From Rhodocollybia butyracea (Eukaryota; Basidiomycota; Agaricomycetes; Agaricales; Omphalotaceae), in contig JADNRY010000230.1 of assembly GCA_015501585.1 (NCBI GenBank), forward strand, positions 33,666-97,665: 64,000 bases of DNA, in the 5' to 3' direction. The notes under the pieces were generated by a model. That model ran no database searches. It had not been told where the DNA came from and was given only the letters and a program-made list of their open reading frames with translations. Position numbers and translations under genes: made by a program. Each line of letters opens with the position of its first letter. Within the stretch, counting starts at the first letter, position 1. Positions 1 to 10,176 of this stretch are shown here, one piece after another.

Positions 1-1
1 C

Positions 2-1352
2 GATCCCAGGATATCCTTCTTTCTTGGTGGGACTACTATCCTGCTTTCCATCGTTGCATGGTTCTTCCTCGGAACTCCCCGAGAGGTCGCTTGGGTGTCC
101 AAAGAAGAACGCCGAATTGCTCAAGCCCGAATTGTATCTAACAAGACAGGAACAGACCACCATAAACGAAGAGAATGGAAAAAAGACCAAGCCATTGAAG
201 CGTTCTTGGATCCCTCCACATGGTTCCTTTTCTGTTCAGTTGTCCTTGGCGCTCTACCTAATGGAGGTATAACCTCTGTGAGTTAAACTCTCGCGATTTA
301 TTTCCGTGTCGCTTACTGATGAATGATTCTTGTAACACCAGTTTGGCAACTTGGTCTACACGAGCTTTGGGTTCACCTCTCTACAAACGATTCTTTACGG
401 CATCCCCCAGAATGTCGTGTCGATCTTCTGGTTCCTCCTAATGGGATATCTCTGTCGCCGTGTTCCTCGATCACGGTTCTATATCATGGTAGGAGCACTC
501 AACTGAGTAGTCAATCATCTAGATCGGGATCGCTAACATACTAATTTCGTGATATAGCTCGTCTCGATCGTACCAGCCTTCGTAGGCCTCCTCGCGCTGG
601 CTTTACTCCCAAGCTCGAACAGCTTCCGGTGGGTCAAGTTTGGGATGTACTTTATGGTTCGTTGAAAACGCACCTACCAATCTACATAATTTAATCTCAT
701 GAGATTCTCATAATCTTTCATAGACGGTGACCAGTAACATCAACGGTCTGCTTCTCTGGATGCACGTCCCTTCGAACGTCGGCGGGCGTACGAAGAAATC
801 TGTCGTTTCCAGTATCATGTTCATCGCTTACTGTGTCGGCAATGCTGGTGGATCGCAGTTCTTCCTTGCTAAAGACGCGCCGAGGTATATCCCTGCGCTT
901 ATTGCGTGTTCTATTTGCTTAGGATTAGAGTGTGAGTGTGTTGTTTTGTTCTCTTACCATTCGTATGTCCTTCGTGTCGTACTCGGTATATCTATCCGGG
1001 TACATCTATCTGGAGATATACCTATACACGCGATGACATGCAACTGACATCCTCTTTCTCGTTAGTCGTATTTATCCTCACATGGAGAATCTGGCTTTCA
1101 TCCCAGAATTACTGTAGGGATAAGGCTGCTGAAGCTGCTGGGCTCACACCGGAGCAGATTAAGGTCCTGGGAGCGGAGAACGGTGAACGGGATATGACGG
1201 ATCGACAGAATCCTCATTTCAGTAAGTTCCATTCTATTCTAGTTTCTATCCTAGTTTTTATCTGGCTTTCTATCTGGGTCTCTTTTTTTCCCCTCCTTCG
1301 CTCTTTTCTGAAACAACGCTAATTTTCGTTCGATGTAGGATATGATTATTGA
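2..1352 (+). CDS. MFS anion/cation symporter, allantoate permease-like, 3' part
   Basis: C-terminal part of a major facilitator transporter; the N-terminus lies before the window. Exons read 2-277, 342-488, 558-656, 724-931, 1066-1221 and 1339-1352, all with GT-AG introns and matching phase, ending RYDY-stop. The segments VSKEERRIAQARI, NGGITSFGNLVYTSFGF, PQNVVSIFWF, LLWMHVPSNVGGRTKK and GNAGGSQFF are typical of the Dal5/Tna1 branch of the ACS family, which imports allantoate, nicotinate or related anions at the plasma membrane. Several hydrophobic helices are visible and no stop or frameshift interrupts the reading. The exact substrate cannot be told from sequence. The family call is firm. 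Confidence 0.85.
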
Positions 1353-2568
1353 ATGGGATTTTATTATCGTTTATTATTGATATCATTAAAATTTTTATCG
1401 CAAGTTATATCTATATCTATGCACAAAAAGCCTAGACTATCTTAATGAAGGGGTGGTAATGTTATGTGGTTCAGTGTCGAGTCACGCAAGCGCACCCGCG
1501 CCTGTGTGTCTATAAGAATAAGCTATTGAGCGTTATCGATACACACTAACCGACTGTGTGACAAGGTTCTGGATACTAAATCTGAACTCCACTGCCTTTT
1601 CCGTGTGTTTTTCCTTAGAGTTCTGTACATAAATGATAAGAACTCTATCCCCGACTCTGACCGAAGGGAAGAGAGGGTCTTGTGAACCTCATTTCTTATC
1701 TGATCCTTCAGATTTCTGCTATGACGCAATACTTCGCACACTGATTGGATGACGCTGTCAGCGATAGCGTTCGTCGCAGCACGTCTATTCGGTATGAGCT
1801 TTCAGCATATCCACTTCTGCCGCCGTATATCTTGTTTCTAGGATCACTTTTGCCCTTATGAATGCTATGTACAAGAGATTTCTCTCAGTGAAAAGATGAT
1901 CCCAATACAGTGGGCCATACTAAATCAGCAGATGCCAGAAATTGCTGTTGAATTTGCTTCCTTTTTCTAGAGTATGTTTACAGCGCTTCCTCAGTCAATG
2001 GGGAAGAAGCTTAAAACTCAAAAGGCTGCTAGATACAGGAGGAGTGCTCACAAATGCATGGTGAATTTCATAGTCGCCAACTTACTGGGAATAATTGTCG
2101 ATTTGTCCGTCAGTTCAGTGAACATCAGCTCCTTTGCCCGCAAACAGGCTATTTGGAACTATGGCGTAAAGAGGTACCATACAGACGACGAACAGGTGAG
2201 CTCCCTAATGCTTCCCTGCGGACCAGGACCCTGCCTTAACTTTATTACTAGAAGCGCTACTGCACTTGTACCTAGAAGATATTTGTATCAATCATCCCAG
2301 AGTTATCTGCACATCATGCAAGTTCCCCGATTCTTTTCAACTACCACGATAACTGTAATCCAAGGTGGATGTAAACACATTGAACTATTCACATTCCACT
2401 CCAACCTTGAACCAACTTCAAACTGTAGTTTTATTCCTCAATTTATTGGTCCCTTCCCTTACTGTACACTGTCTGTAACAATAATGAATGCTTTGGCTCC
2501 TCCAAATCTATACATGATAAGATAAGAATATAATATCATTGGTGAACACATGAAATAATTTTCCTTAA
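1353..2568. other. Gene-poor spacer
   Basis: No gene is supported here. The stretch begins with the 3' flank of the transporter gene. Around 1645-1760 it holds a copy of a dispersed repeat that starts TCCCCGACTCTGACCGAAGG and recurs near 6862. An open frame at 1974-2525 has no recognisable domain and looks like chance. Confidence 0.5.
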
Positions 2569-3732
2569 GGCCCTGTTCGGGAACCCGAGTTGTGATGAGT
2601 AGGGTTGAGTTGAGTTGGGTAGAGTTGCAAAATGTCACGATGCAGTGACCTGTTTGTCATCAGCGGCAAATTTAAGCTATTAGCGCCAGATTAACGCTCG
2701 CTGAAGCCTTCAGTAGTACTTTGGTGAGCTCATATATTTCTGCTAGAAAAAGTTCAGATAATGAGGATATGAAATAATAGAGCCTATTAGACATCTTTTC
2801 TGTGTCAAAAACATGTCAGTACAAGGAGGAAAGCTTTGCTAAGTAAATACCGGAAGATGCCGTTTAAAACTTCGTCATGAGAAAATCTAATCTTGTTTTA
2901 GGATGTAACACTGGCAAGCACCTGATGTGACAAAAAACTTGACCCTACCCAACTCAACTCAACCCTACTCATCGCAACTCGGTAAGGCTCCAACTGTAAT
3001 GTATATGTATACAGGTGTTGGCGTAAATATACGGTATACAGTGGTAAAGTGTTTATAAACTGTATATATCCAGTAAACATACGATTTCTACTACTCGGTC
3101 ACGAGTTCAGCAGAACCATGCTTTTTTGAGCAACAGCTGGCTCATTCACATACGAAAGGCTGCTACCTATCCAGGCTTTACTCAAAAATGCCTCCCGGAT
3201 CGTCTTTGCTTTCCATGAATTTCTCAAATATCCACAAATATGCCTTGAATTGGAGAATGTTCTCTCAACTGAATACTAGAATAGCAGGAAAGTCTTGCGC
3301 CATTCTTGTAATCTTGAAGCAAGTTGCATCTATACAAAACTGAGGGAATAAGATCAAATTATTTGAACTTCAACAAGCAAGCAAACCCTGAGGGCACTGG
3401 ACACTAGTGGACATTTTGTAAGCGCGAGTTTATAGATTATTTTTTAGTGGGAAATCAATGAGATTGGATTCGCAAATTAGTCGAAAAGCTTGAAGCTAAT
3501 AGTAGCACCAGGTGCCGGCGGCCGCGCAGCAGCACAAGGCTCAAGCGTAGGCCCAACACTCACAGCCTTGTGGTCATCCATATATACCGTATACGCCGTA
3601 TATTTACTGTATGTATACAACCTGGCTTTTGGTGTAGACATATACTGATACATAAACAGTATTTACTGTATAAAGACAGTATACTATATAGTACGGTTGG
3701 AGCCTTACGAACTCGGGTTCCCGAACAGGGCC
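2569..3732. mobile_element. PIF/Harbinger (Tourist)-like TIR element, non-autonomous
   Basis: Perfect terminal inverted repeats run GGCCCTGTTCGGGAACCCGA (2569 onward) and the reverse complement ending at 3732. The 3-bp duplication TAA flanks them (2566-2568 and 3733-3735). The GGCCCTGTT terminus and TAA target match the PIF/Harbinger superfamily. Inside, about 2592-2630 and 2940-2980 form a second pair of inverted arms rich in GTTGAGTTGAGTTGGGTAG. No transposase is present. The element is split by another insertion at 2982-3709; without it the original would be about 430 bp, a MITE. Confidence 0.8.
2982..3709. mobile_element. TIR element nested inside the Harbinger-like MITE
   Basis: A 728-bp insertion whose ends are inverted copies of GTAAGGCTCCAAC (left about 2983, right about 3696-3708). 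The target sequence AACTCG is duplicated at 2976-2981 and 3710-3715. The subterminal zones on both sides are AT-rich with many TGTATAC/GTATACAG-like motifs. No coding capacity was seen. Superfamily is not assigned. The duplication shows it landed in the right arm of the older MITE. Confidence 0.7.
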
Positions 3733-4662
3733 TAAGTAAAAACTAATTTTAAACTCTGCCACTTCACATGTGCAACAGTGACCGGCAACTCACATCGAAG
3801 GGAGCACAACAAGTTACAACAAGCATCATGCCTAAATATACACTTTTTAGCAACTTCTTAGGTGTACTCTGCAAATGAGAAAGTCTGACAGTCAAGCCCA
3901 GATATGCGGAAGCTCAGAGTCGGGACTTGCCGTGCAATGCACGGCGTTAACGATACATATCGATGTTGATGCTCCATGGACATTGGAAGAGTGGGACTAT
4001 CAATCAAGGCAACATTCACAGAAATTATCAGATTGTCAATATGATGATCGGTAACGCCGCGCGTTGCACAGCAAGTCCCCGACTCTGCCTAAAACGAGAT
4101 GCCCAGCGCCGTTTGGCGGCGATGCAGTGGGCCTATATGCCAGACAATAAACCGACCAAGTAGGCCAAAAGGCCGTAAGAAAACAACCCGGTAAATAACG
4201 AAAGGCAACCTGGGAGGATTCTCCCACACTATGCACCAGTTACATTTGTTACATTTTGTATTTACATTTTTCTATAATTCCAGACAACAGCATCGAGTCA
4301 GCATGCTGTGTAAATTGAAAGGGACTGTTAGCTTCAAATCAAGGAGCTGGGCCAGTATTCCCAGCATGCTATGGCCAAGATGGCATAGGATGGCATACAG
4401 GTGCTGCACATTCCCAAGCAGCATGCTATGGCTGAGACGGCATACAAACACTGCTAGCCAAATGGCCGATCAGGCCAGCACATGAGATATCAATACAAAT
4501 ACCTTTTTTTTCTCTCAAAAAGTAGTGGGCAAAGTGTGCTATCGCAAGTTATATAGAATTATCTAGATAATAGCTACTGTCATCGAGAATTCCTTGAACT
4601 TGGCTAGGCCTGATCGCAAAAACCCTGTTGTGTTTTCGACCACCTAAAAAAGTTAAGTTGAA
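3733..4662. other. Gene-poor spacer with small repeats
   Basis: No gene is supported. It contains the MITE-like hairpin at 3915-4087. A local repeat of CAGCATGCTATGGC-type sequence with GATGGCAT steps lies around 4355-4460. Confidence 0.4.
3915..4087. repeat. Short MITE-like inverted repeat (CAGAGTCGGGGACT family)
   Basis: About 40-bp imperfect inverted arms: left starts CAGAGTCGGGACTTGCCGTG, right ends CCCCGACTCTG. They bound a 173-bp segment. Single ends of the same family occur at 12654-12698 and 34575-34615, all carrying a CCGTGCNNNGCACGGC-like core next to the CCCCGACTCTG terminus. Confidence 0.65.
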
Positions 4663-5035
4663 CATCAGGAAAAGCTGTTTTTGCCTAGGTGACCCCAGAG
4701 TGGCCTAAAGCAAACTAGGTGACCTATGAATCCTATGGCATCCTAGGAATTTGGGCTCATCCCTTGCCGGTCAAGGCTCTTGAGGATTCCCTAGGCAAGC
4801 CTAGGTTTGCCCAGGTTTGCCCAGGTGCTCCTGGGGAACACCTGGGGAACACCTGGGCAAACCTGGGCAAACCTAGGCTTGCCCTGGGTTTGCCTAGGAT
4901 ACCCTAGGGAATCCTCAAGAGCCTTGACTGGCAAGGGACAAGCCCAAATTCCTAGGATGCCATAGGATTCATAGGTCACCTAGTTTGCCTTAGGCCACTC
5001 TGGGGTCACCTAGGCAAAAATGGCTTTTCCTGATG
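4663..5035. mobile_element. 373-bp foldback (giant hairpin) element
   Basis: The whole segment is one inverted repeat. It opens CATCAGGAAAAGCTGTTTTT and closes with the near-exact complement ending TTTTCCTGATG, and the arms meet around 4845 at CCTGGGGAACACCTGGGG. Arm identity is very high through the CCTAGG and TTTGCCCAGG steps. It encodes nothing credible: the same spurious peptide appears on both strands because of the symmetry. It is best described as a foldback-type MITE. A transcript would form a roughly 180-bp duplex. Confidence 0.8.
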
Positions 5036-6783
5036 AAGGAGAAGTTTTTTACAATTTTTATAAAGAAATTCACATGCAGGATGCACAGGTTGTTCGCCGG
5101 GGTCTGTCTATGCCAACTGCAACGAACAACCTGGACTCTATGCAAATCATTTCAAAATGAAGGTGTAGAAGCAACTCTAAATTCAACTACCTGTAGCTTT
5201 GAGGGCGGGGGAACATGAAATCGACATACCTTCGTGACACCAAAAGGCAACTTTATGGTTTATCTTGTTCACCAAAACAAATGGAACATCCATGGTATCC
5301 ATGATACCAAGAGACCTTCCTTCAAAGTAATCAAAATCACTTGGATTGAACAGGACTTTACCAAATAATGACCTAAACAAATAACAAGTTAACTTGATAG
5401 AGTGCACTGTAGTCGGAGCCAAAACTACCAAGAACGTGTTACGTCGCAGACTTCAGCGAAATCACTATAGTGTTGCAAAGAAACTTGAATGTCCTAAGAA
5501 AATTGCACCCAAAACTGTCAAACTGAATACAGCCAATGACTCTCCAACAAGGAACAAGTCAGATATAGTTGTAAACCCAGTTCGGCAAAAGTGTATACAG
5601 TAGCTAGTCAAAGATAGATAGATAGATAGATAGAAGGAAGGAGTAGTAGTCAAATTGGATGAGTCTTGGAGAAGAAAGAAGGCTATGCAAAGTTCAAACT
5701 AGTACGTACCCGTGATGTAGCTTGCTACATTCTTTCTAGTAATCTACTCCTAAATTAACAAGCGCACGTGCATTTTCTTTCCCACAGTCAGATTGGAAGT
5801 CAAACTTCAAGGGCCAAGGCTATAATTACATTTCAACATCCTACACTAACAATCATACTAGAAAATAGATTAGAAATTGTAGAAAGTTGAAGTAATACTT
5901 ACCGAGTCTTTCTTAATATATTGTCTACTACGTTTATTGCAGACAAGTCGTCATTCATAAGTGGATAAGTCAAGGGATAAGTTACTATGTAAGACTCGTC
6001 TTCGTTTACACAGAGTTCAAAGAAAGGTGCAGTTGCTGCACGACTGAAGAACTCTGGATGTACACCTGTGCATGCGATAAGACCTGTGGTGTATTCCGCC
6101 ACCGCTCCGGTTGTATTTTTTCAGTTGTGGTTTGTTGGTTTGGGGTGTGTTAGCAGGTTTGTTTGGACACCCTTTCCAATAGTTACAATACTTTGCAGGT
6201 TCAGAAAGTGACGTTGAGTTGTTTCTTTGCATAGCTTCTCAACTACCGCATTTCAATCTCTGGACATTTCCGTATGGGAGCATCACAAATATGTTGCCCG
6301 CTCTGATTTATTTGACATCCCTCAAGGATTTAACTTTGAGAAACTTCATAGTCGCCGAGGAATTCAACGAGGTAATGATTGGCCGTATATCTCATTTGCA
6401 CACCATTAGTTTCTTTCTGGACGATTGTGTGGATGACAATGTACGTGAATTGATCTTCATTATTGCAAAGGTTTTGTTGAGAATGATCCACACCATACTG
6501 CCACGAATGCCTGCATTGTGCTCAGTAAAATCGGAACGACGTCCAGGTCAGAAGATAAGACATTACCAAGGACAGCGGAAGTTGTTTTCAAAAGTAGTCG
6601 ATGCAATTGGTCAACTGTAGTGCTAAATTTGTGAAACTATGTATCTTTTTATCATGAAGCAAAATTGAGGTAGTCGCTCGCAAGCTACAGAGGAGGAGCC
6701 CTGGAAGGGGATCACTAGTGACAAATGTTATCGCGAATATCATCATGCAATCAGCGTGCAAAAGTATTTCTTCACTTTCAGGA

Positions 6784-6928
6784 ACCTGAAGAATCAGATA
6801 AGAAACAAGGTCCACAAGACCCTCTCTTCCCTTTGGTCAGAGTCGGGGATGTGAGCTAGGATCCCCGACTCTGACCGAAGGGAAGAGAGGGTCTTGTGAA
6901 CCTGGTTTCTTATCTGATTTTTCTGGTG
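6784..6928. repeat. Palindrome of the TCCCCGACTCTGACC repeat family
   Basis: Two inverted arms, 6784-6849 and 6862-6928, carry GGTCAGAGTCGGGGA and TCCCCGACTCTGACC with the adjoining AGAGAGGGTCTTGTG. They are separated by about 12 nt. The right arm continues as a diverged match of 1645-1760. A single end also occurs at about 52317-52350. Confidence 0.6.
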
Positions 6929-7820
6929 CCTGCAAATGACGAACCTCTTTCACACGCTGATTGCGTGACAAGATTTGCGATAATGTTTGTCATGAGTACT
7001 AGCTTTCTTTAATTACCTTTTAACAACCATTATCATATCTACTTCGCAGCTAAGCGCGTGAGCCTGTGATCTGCTGACTGGTCGCATTGAATTCCACTTG
7101 ATTGTGCAGTAGGTGCGCACGCCCGGAATCTTGAACCAGTCTGTGTCATTGAACCTTCGCACAACAAGGTTACTTCCTCTGTTGTTCCTTTGCCAATGAG
7201 GGTACACAACCCACTCCACTGGTCAGGCCATCCAGTGAGTAAACCGCCGAGACAGGTAGACAGGCCAGCACCACATTTGACCAGGCAGCATGGCCCGATG
7301 AATTCCAAGTGTTGGTTCCGTGCCGTGTAAACTTCAAAAGACATGCAGCACCCAGCAGTGTTGCAATATCACCTTTTTTCCTTCCCAGAGGCCACTAAAC
7401 AATCTCTGAATTGAAAAGTAACAATCAACACTCGCAAAACATAATAATAATAACTTTGATCAAATAAAACAGAACGCAGGTTCATTTTCAATTTACAATA
7501 TGATCCAATGAGATATAATAAGCTTCAAAGCATTCCGAAAGTCTCCAGAGCCTGTGTTCTGTACAAGTTGCTTCTGCAAGTTGAAGGCAATGATAATTTG
7601 GTCACAAGTCACTTTCTTCCAAGGCAGTCGCACAAAAAACAAGCTACACAGTTCAACGGTGTAAGACTGACTTGTGCACATCTTCCTCAACTGTTACATA
7701 GCATTTCAAAGTGCAAAATAAACCAGTTAGTGAACAAACAGTGAACTTTGAGTTGAGTTGGATTAGGCGCCAATACATTATCAAGCGGATATTCTCCACT
7801 ATCGGCGCTGGGCGTCCCAT

Positions 7821-7825
7821 TCTAC
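7821..7825. other. Target site duplication TCTAC, left
   Basis: The five bases TCTAC precede the left LTR and recur at 12649-12653 directly after the right LTR, as expected for integrase-mediated insertion. Confidence 0.85.
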
Positions 7826-8078
7826 TATAACACGCCCTATGGGCAAAGTCCTTAGGAACACCGGTGAACACAACAAATAGGATACTATTGTGTGTACAAC
7901 GGTGTAAAAGACTAACTAGACTCTTAAGTAATCGTACAATACTTATAGTAACGGATTTATTATATAATTAATAATAAATAGAATGATAAGATAGACCGTT
8001 TGGTCTATTGGCGGCGTCTAGGATGACCGTATCGCCGGATACAGTCAGTGGTGATTATGGAGAGGCGGAGGCGTTACA
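7826..8078 (-). repeat. LTR of outer element (3' LTR)
   Basis: 253 bp, about 97.6% identical to 12396-12648 (6 differences). On the minus strand it starts TGTAACGCC and ends GTTATA. Five of the six differences are CG changed to TG or CA in this copy. Confidence 0.85.
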
Positions 8079-8700
8079 CCCTCCCCCACCAGATTAACAT
8101 CAGGGATGTGAATCGAAAATGGTAATGACATCATCACCATCCAAACCATTTTTAATTTGGTTTAACATAGAATGATCCTGTATCAAGTACGGGATTAATT
8201 GATGCAGCGCATCAGATTTTCGGACTTGTCCAAATCAAACGATAGTGGGGCGTACCACTAGAGCATGATTTGATTCGGAAATGTCCGAATGTTCAATGCA
8301 CAGACTCGGAAGTTTCCGAGTATTGCTTAATGAGGATTCTCAGTGAGAATCCGGGCTGAGGATAAGTAGTGATGCCCAGGTAAGGCATATTACCTGGGCG
8401 TCGGAATAAACCAATAAATCATTCGGAAGGTTTATCCTTTCCGATACTTAAGGAGGTGTCCTCCTCGATTGGCTCAAGAACATTTTTAATGTTCTCGGTG
8501 TCTGACTCATCGGGGTGTTCTGATGATTCAAGTTCATCATCTCTATTCCTAGAAGAGACATAATATTTAGTGAGGGCCGTGTGGTCCTCAATGCGTGTGA
8601 CAGCTCTGACCATCACTTCTAATTTGGCATACTCCGGAACAATCCCCTCGTTCGTGAGTTGCCTGATAATATTGAAGGGTAATCCCTCAATGAACCGTTT

Positions 8701-8852
8701 TGTAAGAGCCCTGACTCTTAATGCCTCAGACCATGAGCAAGATCTTGTTCTATTAGAGAAATAGACCGAAACGAGTATGTGGTACGAGGATAAGAGTGAA
8801 CTAATTATGTAATATTGGCGCTAACGGCAATGAACGTGCCGTAGGCGTTACA
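8701..8852 (-). repeat. LTR of nested element
   Basis: 152 bp, differing from 10025-10176 at five positions, all within ancestral CpG dinucleotides. One ancestral CpG decayed to TG in this copy and to CA in the other. Confidence 0.85.
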
Positions 8853-8944
8853 AATGCCCCCTAGATTGACCCCACAGGTCCATCTTACCCAAAAAAAAAC
8901 AAAAGAGAAAGATGGAAAAGGGAAAACATAACAAAGAGAAACAT

Positions 8945-9981
8945 ACAGTCATCTAATAGGTAACGTACGATGTAGTATGCTGGCAATTTCCATAAGTGCA
9001 GAGGAAGAGAAAGTGTCCTGTGAAAATTGCCGGATTCTCTGGATGCTGACACTAAGTCCAGATTGAGATGGTGGTGGCACATTGGAGACAGTAGATCTCC
9101 AGCGCCATGAATGGGAGCATTGATTGGGAGCACAAATATGGTGATGGGGAGTTTCAGTGGGTGAGGGTGATGGCATGAGTGTACCAGATTGGGATGGGCA
9201 ACGGCTTGAACGAAGCAAGAGCGAACCAAACGCACCATACATTGTGTTTGACACGTTTATGAAGGCCTGTTGGTGGAACAGCAGTCACAGGGGCAATGTA
9301 AGGCACAGGTGTACACTTGGTTGGAGTGTTTGAGAGATGAACATGAGCTGGCGGTGTGCCAGCTGTGTGTTTGAGCCCCATGACATGTTCATCCATGAAT
9401 ACTTCGAGTTTCCGGCCTGCTTTCCGCAGTTCAGCCACCTCCCGTGCAAACTCTGAGGTTGGTTGGAGTCGAAATGAAGGGGAAGTGGGTTTGGAGGGTG
9501 AAACCAATGTCAGAGCATGTGGAGATGATTTCAATGCGTTCAATGCGTTCGAAGCGAGCGTGGGAGTCGGTGATGAGGCAGTAGGAGCGGTCAAAGGTGA
9601 TGGAGAACTTGGAGCAGGAGGTGGTGTTTGAGATTTGGACAGTTCCATCCCAAACTCTTCTCCCAGTCTCTTAATAGACTCTATCATCTGAAAACAGACC
9701 TCTGCCTGGAAACCTTCTTCCTTCACTGCCCAGCAACATCTTAATGTTGAATCCTGCACCACTGCCTCTGCCAAATCCCTACCAGCCACTGAAAGACCAT
9801 GTTGTTCCCAGAGCTGCTTAAAGTTGACTAGCAGCTGTTGAATTCCCTGGGAGGAGAAGTCCAGGATCCCAGAGATGTGTGAGAGAGGATCATGAGGGAA
9901 CATGGAAAGGATTTGAGAAAGAAAAGAGTAAGCCAGAGCCATGACAGAGTCATGGCTTGAGTTGTGCTGTTGTGTGGTCAT
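8945..9981 (-). pseudogene. Gag-like ORF of nested element
   Basis: The minus-strand frame 9981-9154 starts MTTQQHNSSHDSV. It has an N-terminal helical region (FLSQILSMFPHDPLSH, IQQLLVNFKQLWEQH), a Pro/Ser/Thr-rich middle and a charged helix (REVAELRKAGRKLEVFMDE). Around 9255 the sensible frame appears to shift and continues to about 8949. No zinc knuckle or enzyme domain was seen. Calling it Gag-like rests on its position and composition only. Confidence 0.45.
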
Positions 9982-10024
9982 ATTGCTGTAATAGTCCTAT
10001 TCAGGACAAGGTTGCTCAAAAAAG

Positions 10025-10176
10025 TGTAAGAGCCCTGACTCTTAATGCCTCAGACCATGAGCAAGATCTCGTTCTATTAGAGAAATAGACTGAAACGAGT
10101 ATGTGGTACGAGGATAAGAGTGAACTAATTATGTAATATCAGCGCTAACGGCAATGAACGTGCCATAGGCGTTACA
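10025..10176 (-). repeat. LTR of nested element
   Basis: Partner of 8701-8852. Its outer boundary TTACA is followed by the CGTTT target duplication. Confidence 0.85.

Larger units (their letters stand above)
5036..7825. other. Degenerate region with possible gene remnants
   Basis: No complete gene could be built. On the minus strand an open segment at about 5231-5367 sits between a TTTGTTTAG acceptor and a GTATGTCG donor. A second at 5899-6102 ends at a GTAAGTATTAC donor. These look like true exons of an unrecognised, probably broken gene. On the plus strand 6219-6620 is open for 133 codons with leucine-rich spacing (LTSLKDLTLRNFI, ISHLHTISFFL), reminiscent of the LRR part of basidiomycete F-box proteins, but no F-box was seen. 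A GATA microsatellite lies at about 5611-5635. Confidence 0.3.
8701..10176 (-). mobile_element. Nested short LTR retrotransposon
   Basis: A 1476-bp element with 152-bp LTRs at 8701-8852 and 10025-10176. It is flanked by the 5-bp duplication CGTTT (8696-8700 and 10177-10181) inside the gag of the outer element. LTR ends are TGTAAG and TTACA. On the minus strand the LTR starts TGTAACGCCTACGGC, resembling the outer LTR, and a CTAGGGGGCATT tract next to 8852 fits a polypurine tract. No pol genes are present, so it is non-autonomous. Confidence 0.85.

Noticed and set aside
1974..2525. 183-aa plus-strand frame
   Set aside because: No domain, no supportive splice or promoter context, composition like neighbouring noncoding DNA.
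3101..3710. Promoter-like TATA clusters
   Set aside because: The TGTATAC/TATATA motifs are subterminal repeats of the nested TIR element and no gene follows.
4719..4979. Overlapping 62-aa open frames on both strands with the same peptide
   Set aside because: They arise because the foldback is self-complementary; no gene-like features.
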